Shown one piece after another: positions 34,395-45,169 of a stretch of DNA of 64,000 nucleotides (its first letter is position 1; the number at the start of each line of letters is the position of its first letter). The stretch spans positions 34,914,598 to 34,978,597 of the forward strand of contig CM046858.1 in assembly GCA_025617745.1 (NCBI GenBank), written 5' to 3'. The notes beneath the pieces are model-generated. The model was not told where the DNA came from and did not search any database. It saw only the letters and a program-made list of their open reading frames with translations. A program made the translations under genes and the position numbers. Origin of the DNA: Heliocidaris erythrogramma (Eukaryota; Echinodermata; Echinoidea; Camarodonta; Echinometridae).

Positions 34395-35455
34395 TTGTAT
34401 TGATTGTTTACATTTCTTTTTTGTTGAAAGATTTCATCTTCATTAACATTCTTTTTCCATTGAAACAGCTTTTTTATAAATCAAATTTAGCTCTACTCCA
34501 ATTAACTAATTTTTTGAATATTATCAAACAGATGTCAAAATTATTAGTTGTTTGCCATTATTTCATGTTGAAAACAACCATAGCATTTTATTAGAAATAC
34601 AATACAATAAATATATCTGTTACCATGGTAACGGCCTGCACATGTAGTGGTCACATCCATCACCCCTCTACTGAAACAAATTATGATAACTGAGTGTCCA
34701 GTAAAAGAGAAAATAATCATGTACAATGTAGCATCAAGGGATTTTTGCTTAAATATCATTTTTTACTGTTTCCATGGAAACAGCCATTTTCAAACATGAG
34801 GGACACTTTTTATAACTCTTATTTTGGTTTTAGTCAATTGAGAAATTTTTGATAGATTATTTTAAAATGTTACAATGTGTTTTTGTACTTTCTTAATCAC
34901 AAATACATGACATTTTCTGAAATTCTACTGTTCTTGATTCGTTGCCATGGTAATAGCTCTTGTGGTCACGCCAACCTCTTAATTTAGGGCAAAGAAGGAT
35001 ACTTTGATAGCTAATGGTCCCATCTAACAGAAAAACTTAACTTAAGATTCTTTCTAAGGGGATGGGTACATTTCAGTTTGTGGCCCATGGACTATACTGA
35101 TAATACATGGGATAATTGCCTTATGTACACTCAAGAAGTCTAGATGTGTATTCAAATAGTGTTTCTCATTCAAAAACTTTGAAATATTGGTAGTTTTCGC
35201 AAACTATTATTTTGAGTAAATCACAGTTTTATGTATCATTATGCCATACACGTGTGTGTAATATCCAACTTTCAAATGTATATTAATCAGGTTTATAACT
35301 TCAAACTCGAAATAAAACTGGTATCACCTGAAAATTCTTTATCAGGTATTTCATATTAGGTCAAATTATTAAAAATCGTGATTTTTTACCTTCTTTCAAA
35401 TGTGCGTGGCATCCGCCCATACCTTAATCCTCAGTATTTTTGCAAGAGTTTGCAA
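34395..35455 (-). repeat. Outer arm (right) of the large inverted repeat
   Basis: Reverse complement of 11515-12780 at roughly 80-85 percent identity by eye. X-box-like motifs lie at 34619 (GTTACCATGGTAAC), 34768 (GTTTCCATGGAAAC) and 34941 (GTTGCCATGGTAAT). The terminal part contains AAATCACAGTTTTATGTATC and the AAACTCTTGCAAAAATACTG end shared with the left arm. Confidence 0.8.
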
Positions 35456-36216
35456 GACCTAAGGAATATACGTTTCGGTTCTCAAAAATAATATTGCTAT
35501 TATGAGTACAGTTACATGATTATATATTTAGTCAAAATCACAACACAAATTTGAATTTGAATCATTTTACTCAACATTTTCTATTGTTATCAAAAGCGCA
35601 TTATTTCATGCAACAGAAGATTTTTGCTTTGTTGTATAGTGATACCATTCATCTCACAGCCTATACTATTCTAATGTAGTCTCTCACTGTAAAAAAAATA
35701 ACTGTGAAACTACAGGTTTTATGGCCTTTGAAATTACAAGTTATTGCCATTATCTCAATTTTACAGTCTTTTTCCTGTAAAACAACAGCAAGTTTATTTT
35801 ACATGTACTGTGGAAAACGGACATTCCCGGTATCCTGACTACCAGGAAATTTCCCGTGAAAAAAACGGCTAATTTGAAATAAGTCTAACATTTATAAGAA
35901 AGAATTAAACGGATAAATGAATTTAAAAAGTACAACTTGGTACAGGTGAACGATATAGAAACCAATTAATAAATAAATTAAAAAATGAATAAATCACTGG
36001 CGTAGACAGGGGGCAGGGGGCAGGGGGCACTGGCCCCCCTATTCAGCCAATTAAAAAAAATAAAGGGAGAGCGAAAAGCGGGGGAATGGAGAGAAAAAGG
36101 CCTATATACGATATCATGAACAGTAAATGGAATTTAACATCACATGCAAAACGACGAAATGATGGAAAAATATACTATAGCCGCAAATTGAGGAAGGAAG
36201 ATATAAACAAAGTTTA
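35456..36216. other. Non-coding sequence with a dispersed CTGGCGTAGACAGGGGGCA repeat
   Basis: The repeat at 35997-36110 contains CTGGCGTAGACAGGGGGCA, GGCCCCCC and a purine-rich AAAGCGGGGGAA stretch. Relatives lie at 51172-51280 and, inverted, at 49270-49390. No gene was recognised. Confidence 0.6.
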
Positions 36217-36663
36217 GGTTTTCCCGCCCAATTTCGTCAAAAATGCATCCGATTTAACAATGCAATCATTCAATTTCGAGCGAATTTGAATGATCATCGA
36301 GATCAACATTCAAAAAGCTAACTAGTTCATTCAATTTAATTTCATTAGCATGCGATTTCATAATTTTCTCAAATAAACGTGTAAGAAGCGCGTTCAAATT
36401 AAAAATGAACGTAAAATACATTCAAATTCGCACCTGCTCTGCCCTGATGAACGTTTGAGAATTAAAATTCACGAATAGGCAAGCATTTTCAGCATTTGGG
36501 CAGTGTTTTTCGTTACTGCTTATGTTCTTTGTAATCTGCATTTGTTAATTATGCAAACTTTATTTACCTTGAAATGTGACATTTGCCTTATATTGATCTT
36601 TCTCATTCCTCTGTCAAACCGTCATCGAAACAACAACTCCACTTTCATAATTATACATACAAT

Positions 36664-36955
36664 CAGGCCCCTGGGAACGATTTTGTTACTAGGGGTGCTG
36701 TGAGCAGATTTTTTTTTTGTATCCAGGATTTTGTGATATTCACAAAATTTTCTGACAAGCAAAAAAAAAAGTCCTCAACGTTTTGGGGTGTCTTTTTAAG
36801 TCCAAAAATCTTTGACAAGCAAGCAAAAAAAAGTCATAAGCATTTTGCTGGCTACAGCACCCCGCATCCTCTGCCTTCTAGGGGGTGATGTGCACCCCCT
36901 CCAAAAATTCTGGGGGTGCTGCACACCCCCAGCACCCCCGCCTCCCAGGGGCCTG
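36664..36955. mobile_element. hAT-like MITE nested in the TIR element
   Basis: Ends CAGGCCCCTGGGA and, inverted, TCCCAGGGGCCTG. An 8-bp flank, CATACAAT on the left and TATACAAT on the right (one mismatch), fits the 8-bp target duplication of hAT elements. The interior is A-rich with GGGTGCTG phrases. Confidence 0.65.
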
Positions 36956-36979
36956 TATACAATTCATTTATGCACGACT

Positions 36980-37123
36980 ATGGTGGCGGCTCGAGGAGAT
37001 TACATGAATATCTCGAATACGGACAGAATTAGGTTGGCTGAAGCATTCGACAACAAGCAAGACTACCTAGAACTCGCAGACGCTCTAGGAATAAGCATGA
37101 AATATGATAAAAATAAACTTTGA
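36980..37123 (+). pseudogene. Short frame resembling a transposase helix-turn-helix
   Basis: A 47-codon plus-strand frame contains NTDRIRLAEAFDNKQDYLEL followed by ADALGISMKYD. This resembles the first helix-turn-helix of Tc1/mariner-type transposases (R.RLA.AF......A..LGIS). It lies inside the 36217-37547 element, directly after the hAT-like insert. No DDE domain follows. The resemblance is by pattern only. Confidence 0.35.
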
Positions 37124-37547
37124 AAATGAAAGTTTGAAAAAATGATAAGGAAATTATATAATCAAAAACAGTGAAAAGGGGTGCATATGACGTGAAAAAA
37201 TGAGGTAAGAATTACATAGAACAACAGAACTTGTTTATGTTAATTGAATTCGAACGTTCAAAGTGCGAAGGTGTGTGCCTATAAATGAAATTGAAATTGG
37301 TATTTGGGACGAAATTGAACGTCTATCCAGCTGGCGCCAAATTGAATGACAACTTTGCTTCGTTGAATTGAATGAATTTCTCTCTAAATTGAATGAAATA
37401 AAATTTAAAAGGAATGATATAAAACTAAATTTAATGCTCAAAGAATGAAAATGAACCATGAGAGCAGAGAGTTGACGAAAATCGTTCGAACTTGAACGCC
37501 TATTCATGAATTCAAATGCAACTCTGATGAAATTGGGCGGGAAAACC

Positions 37548-39270
37548 TATAATAGAAAAAATAAACACTGATAAAAGATGGAAAAAGTAGATAAAAGTCT
37601 CTTTTTGAACTTTCATTGCAACATTTTGGCATCACCCTAATATCTGATTAAAAAGTGGAGAGGTATTTAAAACAGTCCATAGTCTCAGCTACAACATACT
37701 AAAATCTGGGAGAAAATTGATCCAAAACGACCGAGATACTGCTCATAGACCAATTTAATGTGCATACATAATTGGACAGAAATTTACCTTCCATAGGCAT
37801 AATAAGCAAATACGGAAAAATTCTGATATATCATGTTTAATCGAAAAATTTTCACTATGATGACGTCATCAAGATGAAAAAATACGCTGCACTTAAGTTG
37901 TAGAGAATTGTATCAGCTACAACATATCAAAATCCTGAAGGAAATTGACACCCTATGATTGAAATATTCTCATATGAATATACAAATATATAACGTCATT
38001 TTTTCAAAATTATTTTTTCAGTTCATATGCCAATATGATGACGTCACAACATCCGATTGGCCAAAATTATACATGAATTTACACTCACAACTAACATGCT
38101 TTCAGAATCTGTAATGAAATTTGGGGGTCAATGGCGATTCTTACGAGATATGGTGGATTCGAGATGTTTTTATCACTTTTTACATTATTTTGCCCATCGA
38201 CGCGCGCGCGAATTTTTAAGTTTGACGCGCCCGTTACGGTACGTCGAGAACATATAGGTCGAGAATGACTAATAGTTGGAAATTGTCCAGAATAGTATCA
38301 GGAACCCAAACCATGTAAAAAAACGGCATGTCTACGTTCTGTAGTGCTGCGCACGCGGACGTCTACGGGCGGAAATTTTGAAAGGCTCAAAATAGCCTGA
38401 AATGTGTGCAAAATAAATTTGAGACGATTTTGAGAATTTTTCATTGATAAAATTGTTTGCAATGAAATTAACTTTCATGGAGATATACAATAAGATTTTC
38501 AAAAATTATTACAAAATGTCGCCTGGATGACGTCACGATGACCTAATGATCTTGAAATCCTTTTTGGAACTTGATCTCATAGGGCTGACGAAAAATTGAA
38601 GAAAATTAAACGTCGGTATTTTGAGATATCTTGGACACAAAGAAGTGGGGGGAATAAAAATAAAGAAATAATAGTAACAATAATGAAGAAAAATCTGACG
38701 AAATTAAAAGTTGATCTGTCGATACCGACAGACCACCTAAAAGAACCCTGAACAATTATGAAAATTTCAACTTTGCATTGAATTATATATGTTCAGAATG
38801 TTTTTTAACGGCGTCATTTGACATGAAGGTAAAGTACCCTTCGTGATTCTTTTAACGCAACACAACCTTAGTAACAATTAGTTGAATTTATAAAAGAAAC
38901 ACGATGGTGAAAGCTTGAATGGAATCGGACAAAGGATAAGAAAGTTATAAATGCTTTTAAAATGAGATCCTTACATTTGTTCGAATCTCAAATTGGCAAT
39001 TTGGTGAATCGATTGTGACGTCACGGTATTTATCGTTACATTTATTCCATATTATACCATTTATTGTACACATGCAATATCATTGTTGATAGCTGTTACA
39101 GGTCTTCCAAAGGCCAAAACATCCCACTGAAATAGACATTTTGACAAATTGGCATTTTATTCATTTTGTGTGTTTGAGCAAATGGGAGAGATGCCCGCAG
39201 CTACATCACTATTGACTGTTCCGATTTGGCCAGTTTGAAATCCCCATAGCTATACCCTCACTGGCCATAA
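37548..39270. repeat. Degenerate dispersed repeats with GATGACGTCA motifs
   Basis: GATGACGTCA occurs near 37859, 38037 and 38525. AGCTACAACATAYYAAAAT phrases recur near 37687 and 37915. 38885-39020 matches the repeat at 8390-8530. No gene was recognised; the motif content may confer CRE-like sites but no context supports function. Confidence 0.5.
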
Positions 39271-39368
39271 GCAGGGGCGTAGATAGCGGGGATGGGGTAT
39301 ACATCCCCCAACTTTTCAGGTGGGGGATGGTGTGTACAAACATCCCCAGGTTTCACCCCCCCCCCCCC

Positions 39369-39396
<28 letters not shown>
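39271..39396. repeat. Dispersed GGGGCGTAGATAG repeat with C-run/A-run
   Basis: GCAGGGGCGTAGATAGCGGG starts a GGGGATG-rich unit that ends in about 14 C followed by more than 25 A. Confidence 0.7.
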
Positions 39397-39400
<4 letters not shown>

Positions 39401-40650
39401 GGAAGGTATGCATTTATATTATGTTGTAGATGAATATAATTCGATATATTATATTTATTAATATCATTCAAATTAATGTATTCTTTATCTCAATATAGAT
39501 ATTATTTATATATGTACAATACTGTAGATTTATATTAATTTATTGATATATATCTATAATTCTGATTTTCCCTGATATATTGTTACACTACTAAAAAGTG
39601 AAACCATCTACTATAAATTATACAACATGGGTGTTGATCTTGGAGGAATATGGAGGTATTTTTATTTTAAAAAAATAAGTGGGGGTGACCTGTGTTACCA
39701 TCCCCTCAATATATTTTGAGGTGATTTTTTTCAAAGCCATAATGCAGAAAAAATAATTAGATTAAAAGTACAGGTAATTCTTCTCGATTTAGAGGGTTCA
39801 GTCTGCAATTTTCTTTTATAATGCAATTTTACCCACTCATGTTATCAGTAATATTAACAATTTTCAAAATTGAAATGAAAATGCTTCTTTTCAGGTGTGA
39901 TTAGTGCCCCCTTTTACCTCTCATAACTACCTTTCTACCCTTTCTACACATTCATTTATTTTTCTATAAGTGTCCCTTTCCCCATGATAAGCACCACGTT
40001 TCCCTTTTCCATAACATGTGCCCCTAATCCAAAGTGAGTTAGAGCCAATATTCCCAAATGCTCGCTCGCTACGTTCGCTACTATTAAAGGTATATAGCTT
40101 ATAAAAAATAATATTTAATTGTGAAATTTTACAAATGAAGCTCCATCAGAATTGGGTTTCCCCGCTTTTATATTACAATGTAATTGCGACCCCACAAATT
40201 GTTAAATATTGTTTGCTCGCTCGCTCGGTATTCAAATCATACTACAAAACTGCAAAGCATGATGCTAAAATGTATCTTGGACATGTAAAGAGAAAAAACA
40301 TATATATGTGTACACACCCTATACAACCCTACACTATAGGTGTGAGGGTATGTGTGTGTGTGTGAGGGTGTGTGTGTATGTGTATATATATTGATATGGT
40401 CCTTGAGGGAAATCATACCCCCTACTTATGAGGACCTGACTACGCCAATGTGTGCTGTACATGCCCGTTCCATCCGTCCCATCTCTTGCAGCAACGGACC
40501 CTGCAGGACGAAAACGACCAAGTACAGGTATACATGCAGGAGAAAACGCACAACCATAGGAAAAGGGCCAGATCTCGCTATCCGTTTCTGGCGAGAAAAA
40601 AAATTATGCATGCAGCAGAAAGTTTCTAGCCGCCTTGACGGAAATCAGGC
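39397..40650. other. AT-rich intergenic sequence
   Basis: 39900-40035 contains AGTGCCCC/TAAGTGTCCC phrases, an inverted relative of the GGGCACTTAT minisatellite, and GCTCGCTCGCT phrases related to the GCGAGCGAGC array follow. A TG-rich microsatellite lies at 40340-40390. Frames here show no domain. Confidence 0.5.
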
Positions 40651-41236
40651 CTGACGATGAACGTCAGTCGAAAGAATAAAAACGACATGAAACGCCTTTT
40701 AACGGTTATTAACGGATGCCAAAAATTGATATTCGATATTTTTATTTCTCAATCTTAACACATGAACTATGGGGAAGTAGTTACCGGTGTGTGCGTCCAT
40801 GAGAGCCATGCACGCTCAGCCCTCTAGCGTTCCAGCCTCAACAAATTATTTAAATAATCAGGGCTTCCCATCCGAAACATGATCTCTGTCATTGGTCAAA
40901 ACATGGTGATAAATAAGAATTCTACGGGGAGAGCGGAGCGGACTGCATTCGCTACAATAACAAAGTATTATAATTTCACATCGCGTATTCACAGCTCACA
41001 ACAACGCCGACCGTCGCCAGTAAAGGGTACTATTTCGTTTTGCTTCTCTTGAGGGCCCGTCACATTTGTCAGTATCGGAGAAGACTGACCTACCACAAAG
41101 ATTTCATACTCCTTTTTATCGTTGTGGGAGAAATGTGTACATCCCTTTAGCTTGTGTTAACTCAAATTCAATACAGATCGATACCCATACGTAAGCGGGT
41201 GCTTCTTTCTTTCAACAAAAGTAAGAAGTCGACACA
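40651..41236 (+). promoter_or_regulatory. Upstream region of the TLR gene
   Basis: This 586-bp stretch is free of the obvious repeats found elsewhere and should hold the 5' untranslated region and promoter. I see no clear TATA box and no consensus kappa-B decamer; GGGCTTCCC at about 40861 is only a weak approximation. The bases before the start codon, GACACA then ATGG, give an acceptable initiation context. Confidence 0.4.
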
Positions 41237-43909
41237 ATGGCATCTAAATATCGCTTAATCCTGACCCCATTGGTCATTGCTTGTCTTCTCGTAGCCTTGT
41301 CCATTCAGGTATTACACGGGCATAATCAAGATTCAGGCATCACATCCTTTAGATTAGAGAAGGACGGTCCTTTTCATGAATGTCATCTGAGCTATGAACG
41401 GAAGATGGCTAATTGCAAGAGAATGGGCCTTGATACGGTTCCCCAGAATCTCTCTGAGGATACAATGGTTTTTTACTTGGGCATTAACAATATCACTACT
41501 CTCTTGAACTCGTCGTTTAAAGCATACCCTCTAATCACCTACTTAGATATTTCCGCCAACGACATACGTGTGATAGAGGCGGCTGCTTTTTATCCTCTTA
41601 AGGATTTAAGGCGCTTAGATTTGGCTTTCAACTCTCACTTGGTGCTTCCACAGAGAGTTTTCATGATGTCTACAAAGCTATATATTCTCGAGTTGCCGGA
41701 AACAAATCTAAAAATATTCCCCAACGACACTCTAAAATGGAGTCCAGACATTCATGTTTTACATCTGGAAGTAAACCAGCTCTCCTTCATTAACATAAGT
41801 TCTTGTGCCAACCCAGACGAAGTATCTATGGTCGGTAATCAGATAGAACATCTTACAGCGGAATATTTCACCTTTGTGTGCAGCGCTAATTTTCTGAATC
41901 TAATGAACAACCCAATTCGATCTGTTGATCCCAATGTGATCGCATCATTAAATGTTCGCTCCTTGTGTCTAGGTGGCTACCCTCTGAGCTACGAGGTGTT
42001 ACGGAACATCGTCGTCGGAATCTCAAGGTCTGGGATCAAACATCTGTCAATTATTCATGGCTCTGTGGGTTCATTTCCGAAAGGTTTATTTGATCCACTT
42101 CGCGAATATTCTCTCTCTGGTCTTGTCTTCAGCATCAACCGTCTGAGTAATCTCCAGCCTTTCGTCTTCTCGAATTTGACAAAAGTCAAAAAATTAAGTT
42201 TCACTAATAACTATCTCCCTATTGACAGAATTCAACCAGACTTTTTTGAGGGCATGGAGGCATTAAGAAAACTGATAGTAAGTAGCAATCACATAAGACA
42301 TATAAATCCGTTTAATCGGCCTTGGACAGTAGACTTAGTTGAGTTTGGTTTATCCGGTAATCTTTTGACAGAAATTTCCAAATCTACATTTCTCGGTTTG
42401 GGAAATTTAACCTTTTTAGACTTGAGCTACAATGGATACCTTTCTGTCTTTGAGCTAACGGCATTTACGGGACTTGATAATATTCAAAGGATCGACTTAT
42501 CCGGAAGTGGTGTAACTGTTTTGCTATTGGACGCCCCAATATTAGGATCCCTTTCCCTGAACCATCTGTATTCAGATTTGCTTCCCTTACGGCCAGGAAA
42601 ATCCTTTAACCATTCAAGGTCTCTTGTTTATTTAGAAATGAAAGAGTCTAAGCTTCAAATATTTAATCTGTGGAATGCAACTGTAAACGTTTCTCTATTC
42701 GACGGATTATTCAATCTCAATCATTTGGACTTGAGTAATAATCCCTCCCTTAGTGTGGAAAGTCATATACCGCCTGGGATATTTCAGCAACTCTCTGCTT
42801 TACAGGAGCTCAGTCTAGACTCATGCGATATTGCAAACCTTCATCCACTTATCTTCATTGGTTTGGAATCGCTCCAGAAGTTGAGCTTGAAATGGAATAA
42901 TATTCAGAGCCTTCATGGTGATTTACTGACAGTGTTGGGTCACTTACAAAGTATCAGCTTGGACGAAAACCGTATCGCGTACCTGGAAGAGACAATGTTT
43001 TCAAATAACGAGAAACTGACGAATGTTTCCTTAGCCAACAACAAATTGACAGGGCTTAATGAAAGCACTTTCAAGCCTGTCTTTTCCGCAATTTCATCAC
43101 TTGATCTATCAATGAATCCAATTAACTGTAACTGCGACCTAAAGTGGCTGCTGGACTGGCTAAGTGGACCTATACACCTGATTGACAAGGAGAGAACTAT
43201 CTGTTCGTCATCATCTTTACAGCCTCTCCGCGAAAAGCCTCTGCTTGATTTTCATCCAAACGAACTGTGTCAGATCCGAATCGGTCTCTTCTGTCTGATT
43301 CCCGTTGCCTTCATTTGTTTGGTTGTCATCATCGTGCTCGTCTATCACAACCGATGGCAATTGAGGTACAAACTCTTTCTCTTGAAACTGGCCACACTTG
43401 GATACAAAGAGATACGAGACGCTCGGGACCACAATGACTACCAGTTCGACGTGAACATCATCTTCTATGACGATGACGAACAATGGATTCGCGAACATCT
43501 TCGACCGGCTCTTGAAGAACACCTTCCACAGTTTCAGAGGAACGTCTTTGGCGACGAGGACCTTGTGCTTGGTATGCACTATTTGGATTCCGTTGACTAC
43601 GTGGTGAGCCATAGTTATAAGACCATCATGGTGCTCAGCAGAGCCGCTGTGCGCGACCGCTGGTTCATACTCAAGTTCCGTACGGCCATGGACCATGTGA
43701 GTGATACTCTGACCGAGTTCGTCGTTGTGGTCTTTCTTGAAGACATCCCAGACGATGAGATGCCTTTTTTGGCGAGGTTATATCTCAGAGACGGCAGACC
43801 CTATATTCACTGGACTGAGGACGTGAGAGAACAAGACTATTTCTGGGATGAATTGACCAAAAATCTGTCCATTAATCTGAAGACCAATGACTTGATCCCA
43901 AACGAGTAA
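41237..43909 (+). CDS. Toll-like receptor, intronless, complete
   Basis: A single open frame of 890 codons. Residues 1-28 form a signal peptide with a hydrophobic core (LTPLVIACLLVALSIQV). Cysteines at 49 and 60 form an N-terminal cap, and roughly 70-620 is a run of leucine-rich repeats with LxxLxLxxN cores and many N-glycosylation sequons. A C-terminal cap with the NCNCDLKW motif starts near 628 and runs to about 677. A single membrane helix (IGLFCLIPVAFICLVVIIVL) lies at about 681-703. The cytoplasmic TIR domain covers about 737-880: box 1 is FDVNIIFYDDDEQW and box 3 is YFWDEL near 868. Length, single-exon structure and one C-terminal cap match the main expanded TLR class of sea urchins. 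The product should sense microbial or endogenous ligands at a membrane and recruit TIR adaptors such as MyD88. In box 2 the usual RDxxPG reads EDLVLG (about 774-779), lacking the BB-loop proline. The specific subfamily is unknown. Confidence 0.97.
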   Translation: MASKYRLILTPLVIACLLVALSIQVLHGHNQDSGITSFRLEKDGPFHECHLSYERKMANCKRMGLDTVPQNLSEDTMVFYLGINNITTLLNSSFKAYPLITYLDISANDIRVIEAAAFYPLKDLRRLDLAFNSHLVLPQRVFMMSTKLYILELPETNLKIFPNDTLKWSPDIHVLHLEVNQLSFINISSCANPDEVSMVGNQIEHLTAEYFTFVCSANFLNLMNNPIRSVDPNVIASLNVRSLCLGGYPLSYEVLRNIVVGISRSGIKHLSIIHGSVGSFPKGLFDPLREYSLSGLVFSINRLSNLQPFVFSNLTKVKKLSFTNNYLPIDRIQPDFFEGMEALRKLIVSSNHIRHINPFNRPWTVDLVEFGLSGNLLTEISKSTFLGLGNLTFLDLSYNGYLSVFELTAFTGLDNIQRIDLSGSGVTVLLLDAPILGSLSLNHLYSDLLPLRPGKSFNHSRSLVYLEMKESKLQIFNLWNATVNVSLFDGLFNLNHLDLSNNPSLSVESHIPPGIFQQLSALQELSLDSCDIANLHPLIFIGLESLQKLSLKWNNIQSLHGDLLTVLGHLQSISLDENRIAYLEETMFSNNEKLTNVSLANNKLTGLNESTFKPVFSAISSLDLSMNPINCNCDLKWLLDWLSGPIHLIDKERTICSSSSLQPLREKPLLDFHPNELCQIRIGLFCLIPVAFICLVVIIVLVYHNRWQLRYKLFLLKLATLGYKEIRDARDHNDYQFDVNIIFYDDDEQWIREHLRPALEEHLPQFQRNVFGDEDLVLGMHYLDSVDYVVSHSYKTIMVLSRAAVRDRWFILKFRTAMDHVSDTLTEFVVVVFLEDIPDDEMPFLARLYLRDGRPYIHWTEDVREQDYFWDELTKNLSINLKTNDLIPNE

Positions 43910-44159
43910 GGTATTAAAATGCACATTCGTACTATTAATACTATCAATCAAATGCACAAAAGACAATCTCATCGGGTTTTGTCTTCGATAAGCTAGACGT
44001 CGTACTTGGCTATATTGCTGTCACATAACTTTTTTCATTCTAAACGACTTTCGGACTTTCCGATCACCTTATGTGAAATATGACATGACTGTAAATGAAT
44101 CACAACTTATCTGCTTATTATGAATCTTTCAAAATTATAACAAATTTCTTTGTAGGTTG
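43910..44159. other. TLR 3' flank
   Basis: Likely 3' untranslated region. No clear AATAAA was found within the first 250 bp, so the transcript end is undetermined. Confidence 0.4.
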
Positions 44160-44590
44160 AATTCCAGGTTACATGTCGTTTATCCGAAGGTTCGGATTTC
44201 TGAATGTTCATAATTCCGATAGGTTCGTTATTCCGAAGGCTCGTTACTCCTAACGTCCGTAATTTCGAAGGTTCGTTTTTCCGAAAATGAAAGAGGGTTC
44301 ATAATTCCGCTCGTGTTGGTCCCCCTCCCTCCTTTAAAGTTACCCTATTTCATTTTCGGAATTACGAACCCTATTTCATTTTCGGAATTACGAACCCAAT
44401 TTCTTTTTTTGGAATTATGAACCCTTTTTTATTCTCGGAAATACGAACCTTCGGAATTATGAACCCTTTTTTATTCTCGGAAATATGAACCTTCGAAGAT
44501 ATGAACCCTAATTCATCTTCGGAATTATGAGCCTTCGGATAAACGAACCTTCGGAATAATGCATCAAATGCCTCGAATTCCTAACGTTGT
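44160..44590. repeat. TTCGGAATTAYGAACC minisatellite, copy 2
   Basis: More than fifteen short units alternate in strand: GGTTCGTTATTCCGAA-like units first, then TTCGGAATTACGAACC and TTCGGAATTATGAACC units with CCCTWTTTCATT spacers. The block as a whole can fold into hairpins because unit orientation flips near 44310. It lies 250 bp after the TLR stop codon and could be transcribed in its 3' region. Confidence 0.85.
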
Positions 44591-45169
44591 CGATTTGTAA
44601 ATCAGTGTGCATGTAAAGTTGTGGTCAAAAGTTGCGGTACACCCTTGATTTTTCTGATGAGCTTTTACTTCAATATGTGTATTTCCAATAATGAGCTTGT
44701 CTGAGTTCTCATAATCATTGTAACCGGTTTTATACAATATAAAACAAGTACAACAATATGCCGAAAGATTTGTTTACAAATTAAAAAAGTATAGAATAGT
44801 TTGATACTGTAAAGTGTATTTTTCTTATGTTGTGATAATTTATAGGCTCACACTCATGTATACATTAAATATCCCACAAATTTACCACATCTTATTTGGG
44901 GTTACTGTCTGTTACATTCAGTATATATACCGCGTTACATAATTTGTTCTGGTAGAATGTAACATGAAATATCCATCTAGTATTCTTGCAGCAACGATCC
45001 AAAGAAGTTCCTTTTCCATCCATTTTAACTCGTCCCATATTATAGGGTTCAGGTATGGAAACTCATCTTCCATATGCTTTGATTTCATGTTATATCGCAA
45101 TGTTTCAGTAGCCCCTTATCTTGCATAATGCGTAGCTTGACTGTATTTGTATTTCAGTGATTTTTACAG
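44591..45169. other. Intergenic sequence
   Basis: AT-rich, no recognised gene or repeat. Confidence 0.4.

Larger units (their letters stand above)
36217..37547. mobile_element. Tc1/mariner-like TIR element, interrupted
   Basis: TA borders GGTTTTCCCGCCCAATTTC at the left end (36217) and the inverted GAAATTGGGCGGGAAAACC at the right end (37547). Subterminal AATTGAATG-type motifs are abundant on both sides. The interior has a hAT-like insert and one short frame with helix-turn-helix character. No catalytic DDE domain was found, so it is non-autonomous or decayed. Confidence 0.7.

Noticed and set aside
40861-40870. Possible kappa-B site upstream of the TLR
   Set aside because: GGGCTTCCC does not fit the GGGRNNYYCC decamer well enough to call.
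43217-43696. 159-codon frame antisense to the TLR gene
   Set aside because: Shadow frame opposite the TIR-coding sequence, without a domain.
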